Source of the DNA: Paracraurococcus ruber | GTDB lineage: Bacteria; Pseudomonadota; Alphaproteobacteria; Acetobacterales; Acetobacteraceae | Direction: 5' to 3' | DNA length: 46,035 nt | Assembly: GCF_004353985.1 (NCBI RefSeq) | Contig: NZ_SMOA01000023.1 | Location: 1-46,035 of the forward strand | Shown here: piece by piece, positions 25,677 through 34,605 of the stretch | How positions within the stretch are numbered: the stretch's first letter is position 1 | Layout of the letters: every line of letters begins with the position of its first letter | The notes under the pieces: model-generated | The model's input: the letters and a program-made list of their open reading frames with translations, nothing else | What the model was told of the DNA's origin: nothing | Databases searched by the model: none | Program-made: the position numbers and the translations under genes

Positions 25677-28052
25677 ATGCCCGACAGCAACATGCCGGAC
25701 CTGTCACGCCTGAAATTCGGGGTGGGCCAGCCGGTGCCGCGGCAGGAAGACCCGATCCTGTTGCAGGGACGCGGCCGCTACACCGACGACATCAGCCTGC
25801 CCGGGGAGCTCTACTGCGTCATGGTGCGCAGCCCCTATGCCCATGGCGTCATCAACGGGATCGACACGGACGCGGCGAAGGCGGTGCCCGGCGTCGTCGC
25901 GGTCTTCACCGGGAAGGACCTGGAAGGCCATGGCTACGGCTTCATGCGCTGCGTCCTGCCGCTGAAGAACGCCGATGGCAGCCCGATCCGCAACATCGAA
26001 CGCCCGGCCCTGGCGACCGACAAGGTGCGATTCGTCGGCGACCCCGTGGCCTTCGTCGTCGCCGAGAGCAGGTCGGCCGCGAAGGACGGCGCCGAGGCGG
26101 TGTTCGTCGATATCGACGTGCTGCCGGCGGTCACCGACGCCTCGGCCGCCGCCGCGCCGGGCGCGCCGCAGCTCTATGACCACCTGCCGGGCAATTGCGT
26201 GCTGGACTTCGCCTTCGGCGACGGCGCCAAAGTGGCGGAGGCCTTCGGCAAGGCCGCGCATGTCACGAAGCTGTCCATCCGCAACAACCGCGTGGTGGTC
26301 TGCGCGATGGAGCCGCGCAGCGCGCTCGGCGAATACGACGCCGCGACCGGCCGCTACACCCTGCATGTCGGCAGCCAGGGCGTCTTCGGCCTGAAGGGGC
26401 AGATGGCGAACGACATCCTGAAGGTGCCGGCCGACAAGGTCCGCATCCTGACCGGCAATGTCGGCGGCAGCTTCGGGATGAAGGCCAGCGCCTACCCGGA
26501 ATATCTCTGCCTGCTGCATGCCGCGAAGCTGCTGGGCAAGCCGGTCAAGTGGACCGACGAGCGTACCGGGTCCTTCCTCTCGGACAGCCATGGCCGCGAC
26601 CATGAGGTGGATGCGGAACTGGCCCTGGATGCCGAGGGGCGGGCGCTGGCGGTGCGGCTGACCGCCTATGCGAACATGGGCGGCTACCTGGCGACGGTGG
26701 CGCCGCTGATGGGCACCGGCAATTTCGTCAAGAACGTGCAGTCCAACTACGCCACGCCGCTGATCGAGGTGAAGACGAAATGCCTGGTGACCAACACCAC
26801 GCCCGTCTCCGCCTATCGCGGCGCCGGAAGGCCGGAGGGCAACTACTTCTTCGAACGGCTGCTGGAGCAGGCGGCGAAGGAGATGGGCAAGGACCCGATC
26901 GCGCTCCGCAAGCTGAACCATATCAGGCCCGATGCCTTCCCCTTCAGCGCGCCGAGCGGCAGCGTCTATGACAGCGGCGATTTCTCCGCGGTGCTGGAGA
27001 AGGCGCTGGAGGCCGCCGACTGGGACGGCTTCGCCGCCCGCAAGGCCGAGAGCAAGGCGCGCGGCAGGCTGCGCGGGCGCGGCATCGGCAATTTCCTGGA
27101 ATGCACCGCGCCCCCGATGAAGGAACAGGGCGAGATCCGGTTCGAGCCGGACGGCACCGTCACCATCATCACCGGCACGCTGGACTATGGCCAGGGCCAC
27201 TGGAGCGCCTTCGCCCAGGTGCTGCACACCCATCTCGGCGTGCCCTTCGAGGCGATCCGACTGGTGCAGGGCGATTCCGACCTGCTGGTGGCCGGCGGCG
27301 GCACCGGCGGGTCGAAGTCGCTCATGGCCTCCGGCGCCGCCATCGTGGAGGCGGCGCAGCTGGTGATCGAGAAGGGGAAGGTCGCCGCGGCGCATATGCT
27401 GGAAGCCGCGGTCGCGGATATCGAGTTCGAGCGGGATGCGGCGGGCCTCGGCCGCTTCGCCATCGCCGGCACCGACCGCGCGATCGGCATCATGGAACTC
27501 GCCGAGCGCATCCGCACCGCCAACAACCCGCCGCCGGAGATGCCGGCCAGCCTCGACGTGCAGCATGTCTTCGGGGAGGCGCCGATGGCCTACCCGAATG
27601 GCTGCCATGTCTGCGAGGTCGAGATCGACCCCGATACCGGCCATACCGACATCGTCCGCTACATGTCGGTGAACGACTTCGGCGTCATCGTGAACCCGCT
27701 GCTGGTCGCCGGCCAGGCGCATGGCGGCATCGTCCAGGGCATCGGCCAGGCGCTGATGGAGCACGTGGCCTATTCCGAGGAAGGGCAGCTCCTCTCCGGC
27801 TCCTACCAGGACTACGCCCTGCCGCGCGCCAGCGACGTGCCGGAATTCGGCTTCGTCAGCCACCCCGCGCCCTGCAAGACCAACCCGCTGGGCGCCAAGG
27901 GCTGCGGGGAGGCCGGCTGCGCCGGGTCCCTGCCCGCGGTGATGAATGCGGTGGTGGATGCGCTGTCGGATTTCGGCATCAGCCATATCGACATGCCCGC
28001 GACGCCCGAGCGGGTCTGGCGGGCCATCGCCGACGCCAGGGCGGCCGCCTGA
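25677..28052 (+). CDS. Xanthine dehydrogenase-family molybdenum-binding (large) subunit
   Basis: A 791-residue large subunit of the molybdenum hydroxylase family (xanthine dehydrogenase / CO-dehydrogenase CoxL-like). It starts GQPVPRQEDPILLQGRGRYTD, the usual family N-terminus, has NVGGSFGMK at about 258-266 and the active-site loop SAYRGAGRPEGNYF (Tyr380-Arg385). The catalytic glutamate is Glu745 in KGCGEAGCAGS. The loop lacks the Cys-Ser-Phe of true aerobic CO dehydrogenase, so CO oxidation is unlikely. Neither the 2Fe-2S small subunit nor the FAD subunit is next to it, so electron partners must be encoded elsewhere. The ATG at 25677 follows GAGAGA. Substrate unknown; an aromatic or N-heterocyclic compound or an aldehyde is plausible. 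Confidence 0.9.
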   Translation: MPDSNMPDLSRLKFGVGQPVPRQEDPILLQGRGRYTDDISLPGELYCVMVRSPYAHGVINGIDTDAAKAVPGVVAVFTGKDLEGHGYGFMRCVLPLKNADGSPIRNIERPALATDKVRFVGDPVAFVVAESRSAAKDGAEAVFVDIDVLPAVTDASAAAAPGAPQLYDHLPGNCVLDFAFGDGAKVAEAFGKAAHVTKLSIRNNRVVVCAMEPRSALGEYDAATGRYTLHVGSQGVFGLKGQMANDILKVPADKVRILTGNVGGSFGMKASAYPEYLCLLHAAKLLGKPVKWTDERTGSFLSDSHGRDHEVDAELALDAEGRALAVRLTAYANMGGYLATVAPLMGTGNFVKNVQSNYATPLIEVKTKCLVTNTTPVSAYRGAGRPEGNYFFERLLEQAAKEMGKDPIALRKLNHIRPDAFPFSAPSGSVYDSGDFSAVLEKALEAADWDGFAARKAESKARGRLRGRGIGNFLECTAPPMKEQGEIRFEPDGTVTIITGTLDYGQGHWSAFAQVLHTHLGVPFEAIRLVQGDSDLLVAGGGTGGSKSLMASGAAIVEAAQLVIEKGKVAAAHMLEAAVADIEFERDAAGLGRFAIAGTDRAIGIMELAERIRTANNPPPEMPASLDVQHVFGEAPMAYPNGCHVCEVEIDPDTGHTDIVRYMSVNDFGVIVNPLLVAGQAHGGIVQGIGQALMEHVAYSEEGQLLSGSYQDYALPRASDVPEFGFVSHPAPCKTNPLGAKGCGEAGCAGSLPAVMNAVVDALSDFGISHIDMPATPERVWRAIADARAAA

Positions 28053-28497
28053 CGGCGCGCCGGGCCCTGCCCCGGGATCGGCGTCGCCCGGGGCCGGCGC
28101 CTGCCCCGAGGCCGTCGCCGGGGCCTCGCCACGCCCCGGGCCGATGCCGGGCTGCGCCGGCCCGGCGCCACCGGGCCGGCCGCCTTGCCTTCGGACGGCC
28201 TTCTTTCCAAGGCTTGCTGTCGCCACGCAGTCCGGGCATCGAGAGGCTTGCCTGCCCGACGGCGCCGCGAGTCGCTCAAGTCTCGCACAAGCGTGAGTCG
28301 ATATCATCATTCTGGCGTGCAACTTGTTTCTGGTTCTTAAGAATGGTTGCGGGACAGCGCGTTTGCGGCGAGGGACACTGCCTGGGGATGCGATCGCGGC
28401 CGCCGCGACGCGGCCCGGGCCGGGGCGCCGCGGTCCATGGGTGGCGGCGCCGGATGCCGGGGGCCTCGCGGTACGGCAGGGAAGTGGGAGTGAGGGG
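28053..28497. other. Non-coding gap between hydroxylase and response regulator
   Basis: The first 150 bases are extremely GC-rich with many CCGGG/GGCC repeats and no convincing gene. From about 28260 the base composition drops (CAAGTCTCGC, GATATCATCATTC, AACTTGTTTCTGG) and includes the ten-base palindrome TTCTTAAGAA at 28334-28343. This AT-richer patch is a likely promoter or operator for the response regulator gene. No box is clear enough to call. Confidence 0.4.
28178..28206 (+). terminator. Possible terminator after the molybdenum hydroxylase gene
   Basis: GGCCG (28178-28182) pairs with CGGCC (28196-28200), followed by TTCTTT. The stem is short with a loose interior, so support is weak. 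Confidence 0.3.
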
Positions 28498-28857
28498 ATG
28501 ACAAGGCTCACGGGGCGCCGCGTCCTGGTCGTCGAGGACGAGGCGCTGGTTGCCATGCTGGTAGAGGACGCGCTGCTGGATGCCGGCGCGGCCGTGGTCG
28601 GGCCGGCAGCGACGGTGACCGAGGCGTTGAGCCTTCTCACGAAGGAGACGCCGGATGTCGCGGTGCTGGACCTGAACCTGGCCGGCGAGACCTCCACGCC
28701 CGTCGCCGATGCGCTGGCGCTGCGCGGCGTGCCCTTCGTGGTGGCCACCGGCTATGGCGCGGAGGGGTTGCCGGCCAGCCATGCGCATGTGCCGGTCCTG
28801 GCCAAGCCCTATGACCCGGATGACCTGACCGCGGCGCTCGGCCGGCTCTGCGTCTGA
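28498..28857 (+). CDS. Single-domain response regulator (CheY-like receiver)
   Basis: A 119-residue stand-alone receiver domain. The acidic pocket is Glu13-Asp14-Glu15 (VVEDEAL), the phosphoacceptor Asp58 (VLDLNL), the switch residue Thr84 (VVATGYG) and the conserved Lys103 (AKPYDPDDL). There is no output domain. Receivers of this type commonly work with HWE/PAS-type kinases. The large sensor kinase at 29634 lies on the other strand, convergent with it and 776 bases away, and has no receiver of its own, so the two may form a pair. The ATG at 28498 follows GAGGGG. Confidence 0.88.
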   Translation: MTRLTGRRVLVVEDEALVAMLVEDALLDAGAAVVGPAATVTEALSLLTKETPDVAVLDLNLAGETSTPVADALALRGVPFVVATGYGAEGLPASHAHVPVLAKPYDPDDLTAALGRLCV

Positions 28858-28888
28858 TCCCGGCCTACTGCCGGGTTGGCATCACGGG

Positions 28889-28996
28889 CGGCCGTTGACC
28901 GTGACCGGCCGACGGCCCCTGCATCGCCGGGCGGCCCGCGCCGCATGCCTCAGCGACGCGGCGTAAGCCCCGCCGCCCGTCCGGGCGCCCGGCATG
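28889..28996 (+). repeat. Imperfect 108-base repeat, copy A
   Basis: Starts GCGGCCGTTGA and ends CGGCATG. It aligns over its full length with 29501-29609 at very roughly three bases in four, sharing blocks such as CGACGGCCCC, CATCGCCGGGCGG and GCGACGCGGC. Confidence 0.5.
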
Positions 28997-29500
28997 CCCG
29001 GCGGGAACGGAAGATGCCTGCCCGCGGGCATCGGCCCGCCGGCATCGTCCCGGGCTAGCCCTCCGGGCTGCGCGCCCGCCCCGGCGAAGCGACGCGGATC
29101 GGACCGGTCGACCTGCGGCCGGCGCCCGGCGCGGCAGCCGGCCCCCCGGCATGGCCCTCGGGCGTGGTCCCTGGTCATGACCCCGCATCGGCTCATCGGC
29201 GCCTGTGGATAAGTGCCCGGCAACCGGCCGGCCTGCCGCCGATGGCCGGGTCACCAGGGCCTTTGGCGCAGGGGCGGCCGCGGGCCATCCGGCGGTCGTG
29301 CCTGGCCGCGACCCCGGCCGCCACCCCGCGCTGCCTAGGCCGGTGCCGGCCGGAAGCGGGGATAGGCTTTCGCGATCGGCATGAGGCCGGGGCGCGGCCC
29401 GGCCGCGGGCGATTTGCCTGCCAGGCGGGTCCGCGGGCAGGTCCGCGCCGTCGCCGGCAAGGGGACGCGGCGGCCCGCCCCGGCGGTCCGCATGACTCCG

Positions 29501-29609
29501 GCGGCCGTTGATCCCGGCCGATCGACGGCCCCGCCATCGCCGGGCGGTCTGCGCCGCGAACCTTGGCGACGCGGCATGGGTCGCGGCGCCCGTCCAGGCG
29601 CCAGGCATG
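29501..29609 (+). repeat. Imperfect 108-base repeat, copy B
   Basis: Second copy of the segment at 28889, in the same orientation, ending 24 bases before the sensor kinase stop. The two copies sit near the 3' ends of two convergent genes. Origin unknown: an old duplication or a decayed dispersed element. Confidence 0.5.
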
Positions 29610-29633
29610 ACTGGGCCGCCCCCGCCGCCGGCA

Positions 29634-32600
29634 TCAGCCGCCGGCCGCGGCCTCGGTCGGCATCTCGGCCGCCGCCCGCGGCAGCCACAGCGTCACCACG
29701 GTGCCCTGGCCGGGCCGGCTCTCGATCAGCAGCGCCCCGCCGGACTGCGCCGCGAAGCCATGCGCCATGGCCAGGCCGAGGCCGGTGCCCTGCCCGACCT
29801 CCTTGGTGGTGAAGAAGGGCTCGGTCGCCCGCGCCAGCGTGGCGGCGTCCATCCCCTGCCCCGTATCGGCGACGCGGATCCGCAGGTAGTCGGCCGGAAC
29901 CAGGCCCTGGGGATGCGGCATGGCTCCCCCCCGGGCCTCCGGCCCGCCCACCCGCTCCACCGCCGCCTCCACCCGCAGCAGGCCGCCCTGCGGCATGGCG
30001 TCGCGGGCGTTCAGCGCCAGGTTGAACAGCACGAGCTCGAGCTGCATGCGGTCGGACCGCACCGGCGGCAGGCCGGCGGGCGCGGCGATCTCCAGCCGGA
30101 TATCCGGGCCGAGCGGCCCGTGCAGCAGGGTCGCCAGCCCCTGCAGCAGGTCCGGCAGGGCCACCGGCCCGGTCTGCAGCTGGTCCTGCCGGGCGAAGGC
30201 CAGCATCCGGCGGGTCAGCCCGGCGCCGCGCTCGGCCGCCTGCAGGGCGATGGCGGCATAGCGCTCCACCCGCGCGGCATCGGCCTTGCCGCCGCCGATC
30301 ATGTGCAGCGCGGCGGTCAGCACCTGCAGCAGGTTGTTGAAGTCATGCGCCACGCCGCCGGCGATGCGGCCCAGCGCCTCCAGCTTCTGCGCCTCCCGCA
30401 GCCGGGCCTCGGCGCGGTTCCGCTCGGTCAGGTCGAACAGGATGGAATAGCTGTGCAGGAAGCCGCCGGCGGCATCGTGCTCGGCGCGCGCCCGCAGCAG
30501 CACGTCCAGCAGCACGCCATCGGCCCGGCGCATGCGGTACTCCACCTCCCGCACCTCCTCGCCGGTCGCGCGCAGCTCCGCCAGCGCCGCCTCCCAGCGC
30601 CGCATGCTCTCCGCGTCCATGAACTCGCCGGTGCGGCGGCCCAGCACCTCCTCCCGCCGGTAGCCGAGGAAGGCCAGCCATTCGTCGCTGACGCGGATCA
30701 GCCGCCCCTCCGCATCCACCGAATGGAAGGCGGCCGGCGTGCGGTCGTAGATGCGGCGCAGCGCCCGCTCCTGCGATGCCAGCTCGGCGGTCCGCTCGGC
30801 CACCGCCCGTTCCAGCGCCGCCTTGTCGGCCAGCAGCGCCGCCTCGGCCCGCTTGCGGTCGGTCAGGTCCAGGATGAAGGCGATGGTCTGCTCGCGCCGC
30901 TCGCCCACCAGGGTGAAGCCGACCAGCACGGGGATGCGCGATCCGTCCGGGCGCAAGTATTCCTTCTCATACGGGGTGCAGGCGCCGTTCCGCTGCGCCT
31001 CGGCGATGCCCGCCGCATCGGCCGGCAGCCATTCCGGCGGGGTCAGCGCATCCCAGCGCAGCGTGCCGGCCTCCAGCTCGGCGCGGCTATGGCCGGCGAT
31101 GCGCAGCAGCGCGTCGTTCGCCTCCAGGATCCGGCCATGCACGTCGCCGCGCAGCACGCCGATCGGGTTGGCCTCGACCATGGCGCGCAACTCGGCCTCG
31201 CGCGACCGCAGCGCCGCCTCGCGCTCGCGCGCCTCGGTGACATCGCGGTTCACGCCCAGCATGCGCGCCGGGCGCCCCGCCGCATCGCGGACCACCCGGC
31301 CGCTCGCCGCCAGCCAGCGCTCGGCGCCGTCCGGGGCGCGGCGGATGCGGAACTCGGCGCCGAAGCCGCCATCGTCGCGGGCCAGGGCGGCATCGCATTC
31401 GGCCCGCAGGGCATCCCGGTCGGCGGCATGCACCAGGTCGAACCAGGCGGCCATGTCCGGCGCCGGCAGGGCCGGGTCCAGGCCGAACAGCGCATATTGC
31501 CGGTCGGACCAGACCTGCCGCCCGGTCAGCAGGTCGACATCCCAGGCGCCGATCCCGCCGGCCTCCTGCGCCAGGCGCAGCCTCGCCTCGCCCTCCCGCA
31601 GCGCCGCCTCGGCGGCGCGGCGGCCGGTGATGTCGCGGATGGCGCCGATGGCGCGCGCCACGCGGCCGTCGGGCCCGGCCAGCGCCTCGCCGCGGTCGGC
31701 GACCCAGCGGGTGCGGCCATCCGGCAGCCGGATGCGGTATTCGAAGGCATAGGGGCCGGGCGTCGCCAGGGCGCGCGCCAGGCGCTCCGCCAGCACCGTC
31801 CGGTCCTCCGGATGCACCTGCTCCAGCCTTCCCTGCCAGGCGGTGGTCCAGACCGCGTCGCCGGGCGACGGCGGCTGGCCGTGCAGCACGGCGTATTCGC
31901 GGGTGACCCGGGTGCTGTCGCTGGCGATGTCCCAGTCATAGGCGCCGATCTGCCCGGCCCGCTGCGCCAGGCGCAGCCGGTGCTCGCTCTCCTTCAAGGC
32001 CGCCTCGGACCGCCGGCAATCGCCCAGCAGCCCATCGAAGGCGGCGGCCAGCGTCGCCGCCTCGGCGTAGCCGCTGCCGGGGGGCAGCGGGTCGCGGCCG
32101 CCCGCGCGCTGCTGCCGTTCCGCCGCCGCCGCCAGGCACTGCAGCGGCCGCGCCAGCCAGGCGGCGGCCAGCCAGCCCAGCAGCGCCGCCAGGGCGGAGG
32201 CGCCGAGGCCGAAGAGCAGGATGTCCCGCCGCAGCGCCTGGGCCGGCGCCAGCGCCTCCGCCGCCGGGCGCCGCGCCAGCACCTGCCAGCCCAGGCCGGG
32301 ATGCGCCGCCCAGCCGCGGGTGGCCGCGGCGGCGGCGAGGAACCCTTCCCCGTCGGGGAAGGCGGTGGGGCCGCCCGCCAGCGCCGCCTCCGGCAGGGTG
32401 GTGCCGAGCAGCGCGGGCGGGCCCAGCAGCACTTCCCGGCTGCGGGAGAGGATCAGGATCTCCGGCTCGCCCGGCCGCGGCGTGCCGACCACCCCGGCCG
32501 CCCAGCGCCAGTCGAGATGCGCCGCGACGACGCCGACCAGCGCCCCATCCGCCGCCCGCACCGGCGCGGCGAGGTCGAGCAGCCGCAGCCGTCCGCCGCT

Positions 32601-33068
32601 GCCGAGCCGGCCGGCCAGCATCTGCGCGTCGTGCACGTCCTCGATCACCGGGCCCTGCATGGCGTCGCGGACGAAGGGCCGGCCGGACGCGTCCTCCCCT
32701 TCCAGCAGGCGGCGGCTGTCGGCCACCACCCGGCCGCCCGGCGCGACGAAGGCGATCAGGGCGTAGTCGGCGAAGGTGTCGTGCAGCCGCTGCAGGATGA
32801 CGCGGCGGAGGTCGGCGGGGGTCGCCGGGTCGCGCATCAGCGGCAGGCCGGCGGCTACCTGCAGGTCGCGCCAGCGCGCCGCCAGGTCGCGGTCCAGCCG
32901 CTCCGCGAAGCGCCCGGCCGTGCCGTGCAGGGAATCGACCTGGGAAGCGGCGACGCGCCGCGACGCCTCCGCGCCGGCCAGCAGGCTGGTGCCGAGCGCG
33001 GCGAGCAACGCGATGCCGCCGAAGGCGGCGGCCAGGATGACCCGGAGGGGCGGAGGGGCGGACGCCAT
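29634..33068 (-). CDS. Multi-PAS transmembrane sensor histidine kinase
   Basis: A 1144-residue membrane sensor. A first membrane segment (about 9-30) and a second (about 275-300) enclose a periplasmic sensing domain of roughly 240 residues of Cache type. A short HAMP-like stretch and four PAS/PAC units follow (starting near 350, 480, 610 and 760; e.g. RLRLAQRAGQIGAYDWDI and RLRLAQEAGGIGAWDVDL). The phosphorylated His908 lies in GGVAHDFNNLLQ. The ATPase domain has NLALNARDAM (N box), VADTGQGMD and GTGLGLAM. No receiver is fused. It is convergent with the single-domain regulator at 28498. Its signal is unknown; PAS units can bind haem, flavin or other ligands, and none can be named here. Confidence 0.92.
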   Translation of the reverse strand: MASAPPPLRVILAAAFGGIALLAALGTSLLAGAEASRRVAASQVDSLHGTAGRFAERLDRDLAARWRDLQVAAGLPLMRDPATPADLRRVILQRLHDTFADYALIAFVAPGGRVVADSRRLLEGEDASGRPFVRDAMQGPVIEDVHDAQMLAGRLGSGGRLRLLDLAAPVRAADGALVGVVAAHLDWRWAAGVVGTPRPGEPEILILSRSREVLLGPPALLGTTLPEAALAGGPTAFPDGEGFLAAAAATRGWAAHPGLGWQVLARRPAAEALAPAQALRRDILLFGLGASALAALLGWLAAAWLARPLQCLAAAAERQQRAGGRDPLPPGSGYAEAATLAAAFDGLLGDCRRSEAALKESEHRLRLAQRAGQIGAYDWDIASDSTRVTREYAVLHGQPPSPGDAVWTTAWQGRLEQVHPEDRTVLAERLARALATPGPYAFEYRIRLPDGRTRWVADRGEALAGPDGRVARAIGAIRDITGRRAAEAALREGEARLRLAQEAGGIGAWDVDLLTGRQVWSDRQYALFGLDPALPAPDMAAWFDLVHAADRDALRAECDAALARDDGGFGAEFRIRRAPDGAERWLAASGRVVRDAAGRPARMLGVNRDVTEAREREAALRSREAELRAMVEANPIGVLRGDVHGRILEANDALLRIAGHSRAELEAGTLRWDALTPPEWLPADAAGIAEAQRNGACTPYEKEYLRPDGSRIPVLVGFTLVGERREQTIAFILDLTDRKRAEAALLADKAALERAVAERTAELASQERALRRIYDRTPAAFHSVDAEGRLIRVSDEWLAFLGYRREEVLGRRTGEFMDAESMRRWEAALAELRATGEEVREVEYRMRRADGVLLDVLLRARAEHDAAGGFLHSYSILFDLTERNRAEARLREAQKLEALGRIAGGVAHDFNNLLQVLTAALHMIGGGKADAARVERYAAIALQAAERGAGLTRRMLAFARQDQLQTGPVALPDLLQGLATLLHGPLGPDIRLEIAAPAGLPPVRSDRMQLELVLFNLALNARDAMPQGGLLRVEAAVERVGGPEARGGAMPHPQGLVPADYLRIRVADTGQGMDAATLARATEPFFTTKEVGQGTGLGLAMAHGFAAQSGGALLIESRPGQGTVVTLWLPRAAAEMPTEAAAGG

Positions 33069-33113
33069 GGGCGGTGCGAGGGTGCGGAGCTTGTACCGGG
33101 GCCGCGTTCGTTA

Positions 33114-33123
33114 CGTGATCACA
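33114..33123. promoter_or_regulatory. Palindrome upstream of the sensor kinase gene
   Basis: CGTGATCACA contains the perfect eight-base palindrome GTGATCAC, about 50 bases upstream of the kinase start, in an AT-richer patch. It resembles a dimeric regulator half-site pair (Crp/Fnr- or GntR-like), but no factor can be assigned. Confidence 0.25.
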
Positions 33124-33187
33124 TGGCCGTCAGCGCCCGACGCCCTCGAAGCCCGGCCGGTCGCATTGTGTTACATAGGGTTGATCT

Positions 33188-33216
33188 GGTATCGCGGGGC
33201 GCCGCCACGCGATACC
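33188..33216 (-). terminator. Strong hairpin downstream of hemN
   Basis: GGTATCGCG (33188-33196) and CGCGATACC (33208-33216) form a perfect nine-pair stem with an eleven-base loop, six bases after the hemN stop. No T run follows on the minus strand, so it may be a 3'-end stabiliser rather than an intrinsic terminator. Confidence 0.5.
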
Positions 33217-33222
33217 ACCCTG

Positions 33223-34557
33223 CTACACCGCGGCGCTGTGCCGGGCGGCGCCGCTGGCCAGGTAGGCGTCGAAGGCGGCGGCCACGTGCCGCACATGCCG
33301 CCGCCCCGCCGCCGTCACCCGCAGCGTCTCGGGCGCCAGGTCGATCAGGCCATCGCTCGCCAGCGGCGCCAGCGCCGGCCGCACATCCGCGACCAGGGCG
33401 GGCGGCAGCGCCGCGAGGTCGAGGGCGAAGTCGCACATCACCCGCTCGATGCAGTGGCGGCGCAGCCGGTCCTCCGCCGTCACCGCGCGGCCGCGGCGGA
33501 CCGGCAGCGTGCCGGCCTGCACCGCCGCGACCCAGCGGCGCTCGTTCGGCTCGTTCTGCGCATAGCCAGCGACCTCGATCCCGCCGATGGCGGAGGCGCC
33601 GAGGCCGAGCAGCACCGGCGCCGCATCCGTGGTGTAGCCCTGGAAATTGCGCCGCAGCGTGCCTTCGCGCGCCGCCACCGCCATCGCATCCGCCGGCCGG
33701 GCGAAGTGGTCGAGCCCGATCGCCTCGAAGCCCTCAGCGGCCAGCACCTGCTCCGCCGCCTCGGCCTGCTGCAGCCGCTCGAGCGCGCCGGGAAGCTGTT
33801 CCATGTGGATGGCGTTCTGGTGCGGCTTCATCCAGGGCACATGCGCGTAGCCGAAGACCGCGACGCGGTCGGCGCCGACCTGCGCGGCGAAGCGGGCGGT
33901 GGCGGCGACCTGCGCCGTGGTCTGGCCGGGCAGGCCGTACATCAGGTCGAGGTTGATCGCCCGGATGCCGGCGGCGCGCAGCCAGCCGATGCCGCGCGCC
34001 ACCATCGCCTCGGGCTGGGTGCGGCCGATGCGGCGCTGCACCGCGGGGTCGATGTCCTGCACGCCGAGGCTGGCGCGGGTGACGCCGGCCTCGGCCAGCG
34101 CCGCGACGACCTCCTCGGTCAGCACGCGCGGGTCGAGTTCGATGGCGAGTTCCGCACCGGGGCGGAGGCCGAATTCCGTCCGCAGCGCGGCGAACAGCGC
34201 GCGCAGCCCGTCCGCGCCGAGGGTGCTGGGCGTGCCGCCGCCCAGATGGATGGCGGCGACCCCGGCATGCGCCGGCAGCGCGGCGGCGAGCAGCGCGGCC
34301 TCCTGCGCCAGGGCGGCGCCGTAGCGGGCGATGCGGTCCGGGTTGCGGGTGACGGCGGTGGTGCAGCCGCAATACCAGCAGAGCGAGGCGCAGAAGGGGA
34401 TGTGGAGATAGAGCGAGAGCGGGTCCACCGGCCGGATGCCGCCGAGCCAGGCGCGGTAGGTCGCTTCCTCCAGCGGGCCGAAATGCGGCGCCGTGGGATA
34501 GGAGGTGTAGCGGGGGAGGTTGGCCAGCGCGTAGCCGACGGGGATGGACCTGCTCAT
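33223..34557 (-). CDS. hemN: HemN, oxygen-independent coproporphyrinogen III dehydrogenase
   Basis: Radical-SAM enzyme that decarboxylates coproporphyrinogen III to protoporphyrinogen IX without O2. It has 444 residues from the ATG at 34557. The radical-SAM cluster motif is HIPFCASLCWYCGC with Cys56, Cys60 and Cys63 and the extra Cys65 typical of genuine HemN (CX3CX2CXC) rather than HemW. The N-terminal YTSYPTAPHF and the central GLDHFARPADAMA also fit HemN. An FNR-type box lies 35 bases upstream. It stands alone, well away from the pigment genes, but would feed the same tetrapyrrole pathway when oxygen is low. Confidence 0.95.
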   Translation of the reverse strand: MSRSIPVGYALANLPRYTSYPTAPHFGPLEEATYRAWLGGIRPVDPLSLYLHIPFCASLCWYCGCTTAVTRNPDRIARYGAALAQEAALLAAALPAHAGVAAIHLGGGTPSTLGADGLRALFAALRTEFGLRPGAELAIELDPRVLTEEVVAALAEAGVTRASLGVQDIDPAVQRRIGRTQPEAMVARGIGWLRAAGIRAINLDLMYGLPGQTTAQVAATARFAAQVGADRVAVFGYAHVPWMKPHQNAIHMEQLPGALERLQQAEAAEQVLAAEGFEAIGLDHFARPADAMAVAAREGTLRRNFQGYTTDAAPVLLGLGASAIGGIEVAGYAQNEPNERRWVAAVQAGTLPVRRGRAVTAEDRLRRHCIERVMCDFALDLAALPPALVADVRPALAPLASDGLIDLAPETLRVTAAGRRHVRHVAAAFDAYLASGAARHSAAV

Positions 34558-34591
34558 GCGCCATGCTGGCCATGCCCGGCGGCCGCGGTCC

Positions 34592-34605
34592 TTGCGCGGG
34601 ATCAA
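34592..34605 (-). promoter_or_regulatory. FNR/FnrL/FixK-type box upstream of hemN
   Basis: On the minus strand TTGATCCCGCGCAA, matching the FNR-family pattern TTGAT-N4-ATCAA in nine of ten defined positions apart from the second half-site reading GCGCAA. TTGA-N6-GCAA variants are common in alphaproteobacterial FnrL/FixK targets, and hemN is a classic target. It ends 35 bases before the hemN start. Confidence 0.6.

Larger units (their letters stand above)
28858..29633. other. Long gene-free gap with degenerate repeats
   Basis: Between the convergent response regulator and sensor kinase genes lie 776 bases of very GC-rich DNA. Several long open frames exist on both strands but have low-complexity Ala/Arg/Gly/Pro products and no recognisable motif. 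Two imperfect copies of a roughly 108-base segment lie at each end (28889-28996 and 29501-29609). I see no RNA gene or promoter. Confidence 0.5.

Noticed and set aside
25677-28052. Aerobic CO dehydrogenase CoxL
   Set aside because: The active-site loop reads AYRGAGR and lacks the Cys-Ser-Phe motif of true form I CoxL, and coxM/coxS are absent.
29508-33956. Very long plus-strand open frame (about 1480 codons)
   Set aside because: Antisense to the sensor kinase and part of hemN, both of which have clear conserved motifs; its product is Gln/Arg/Ala-rich without domains.
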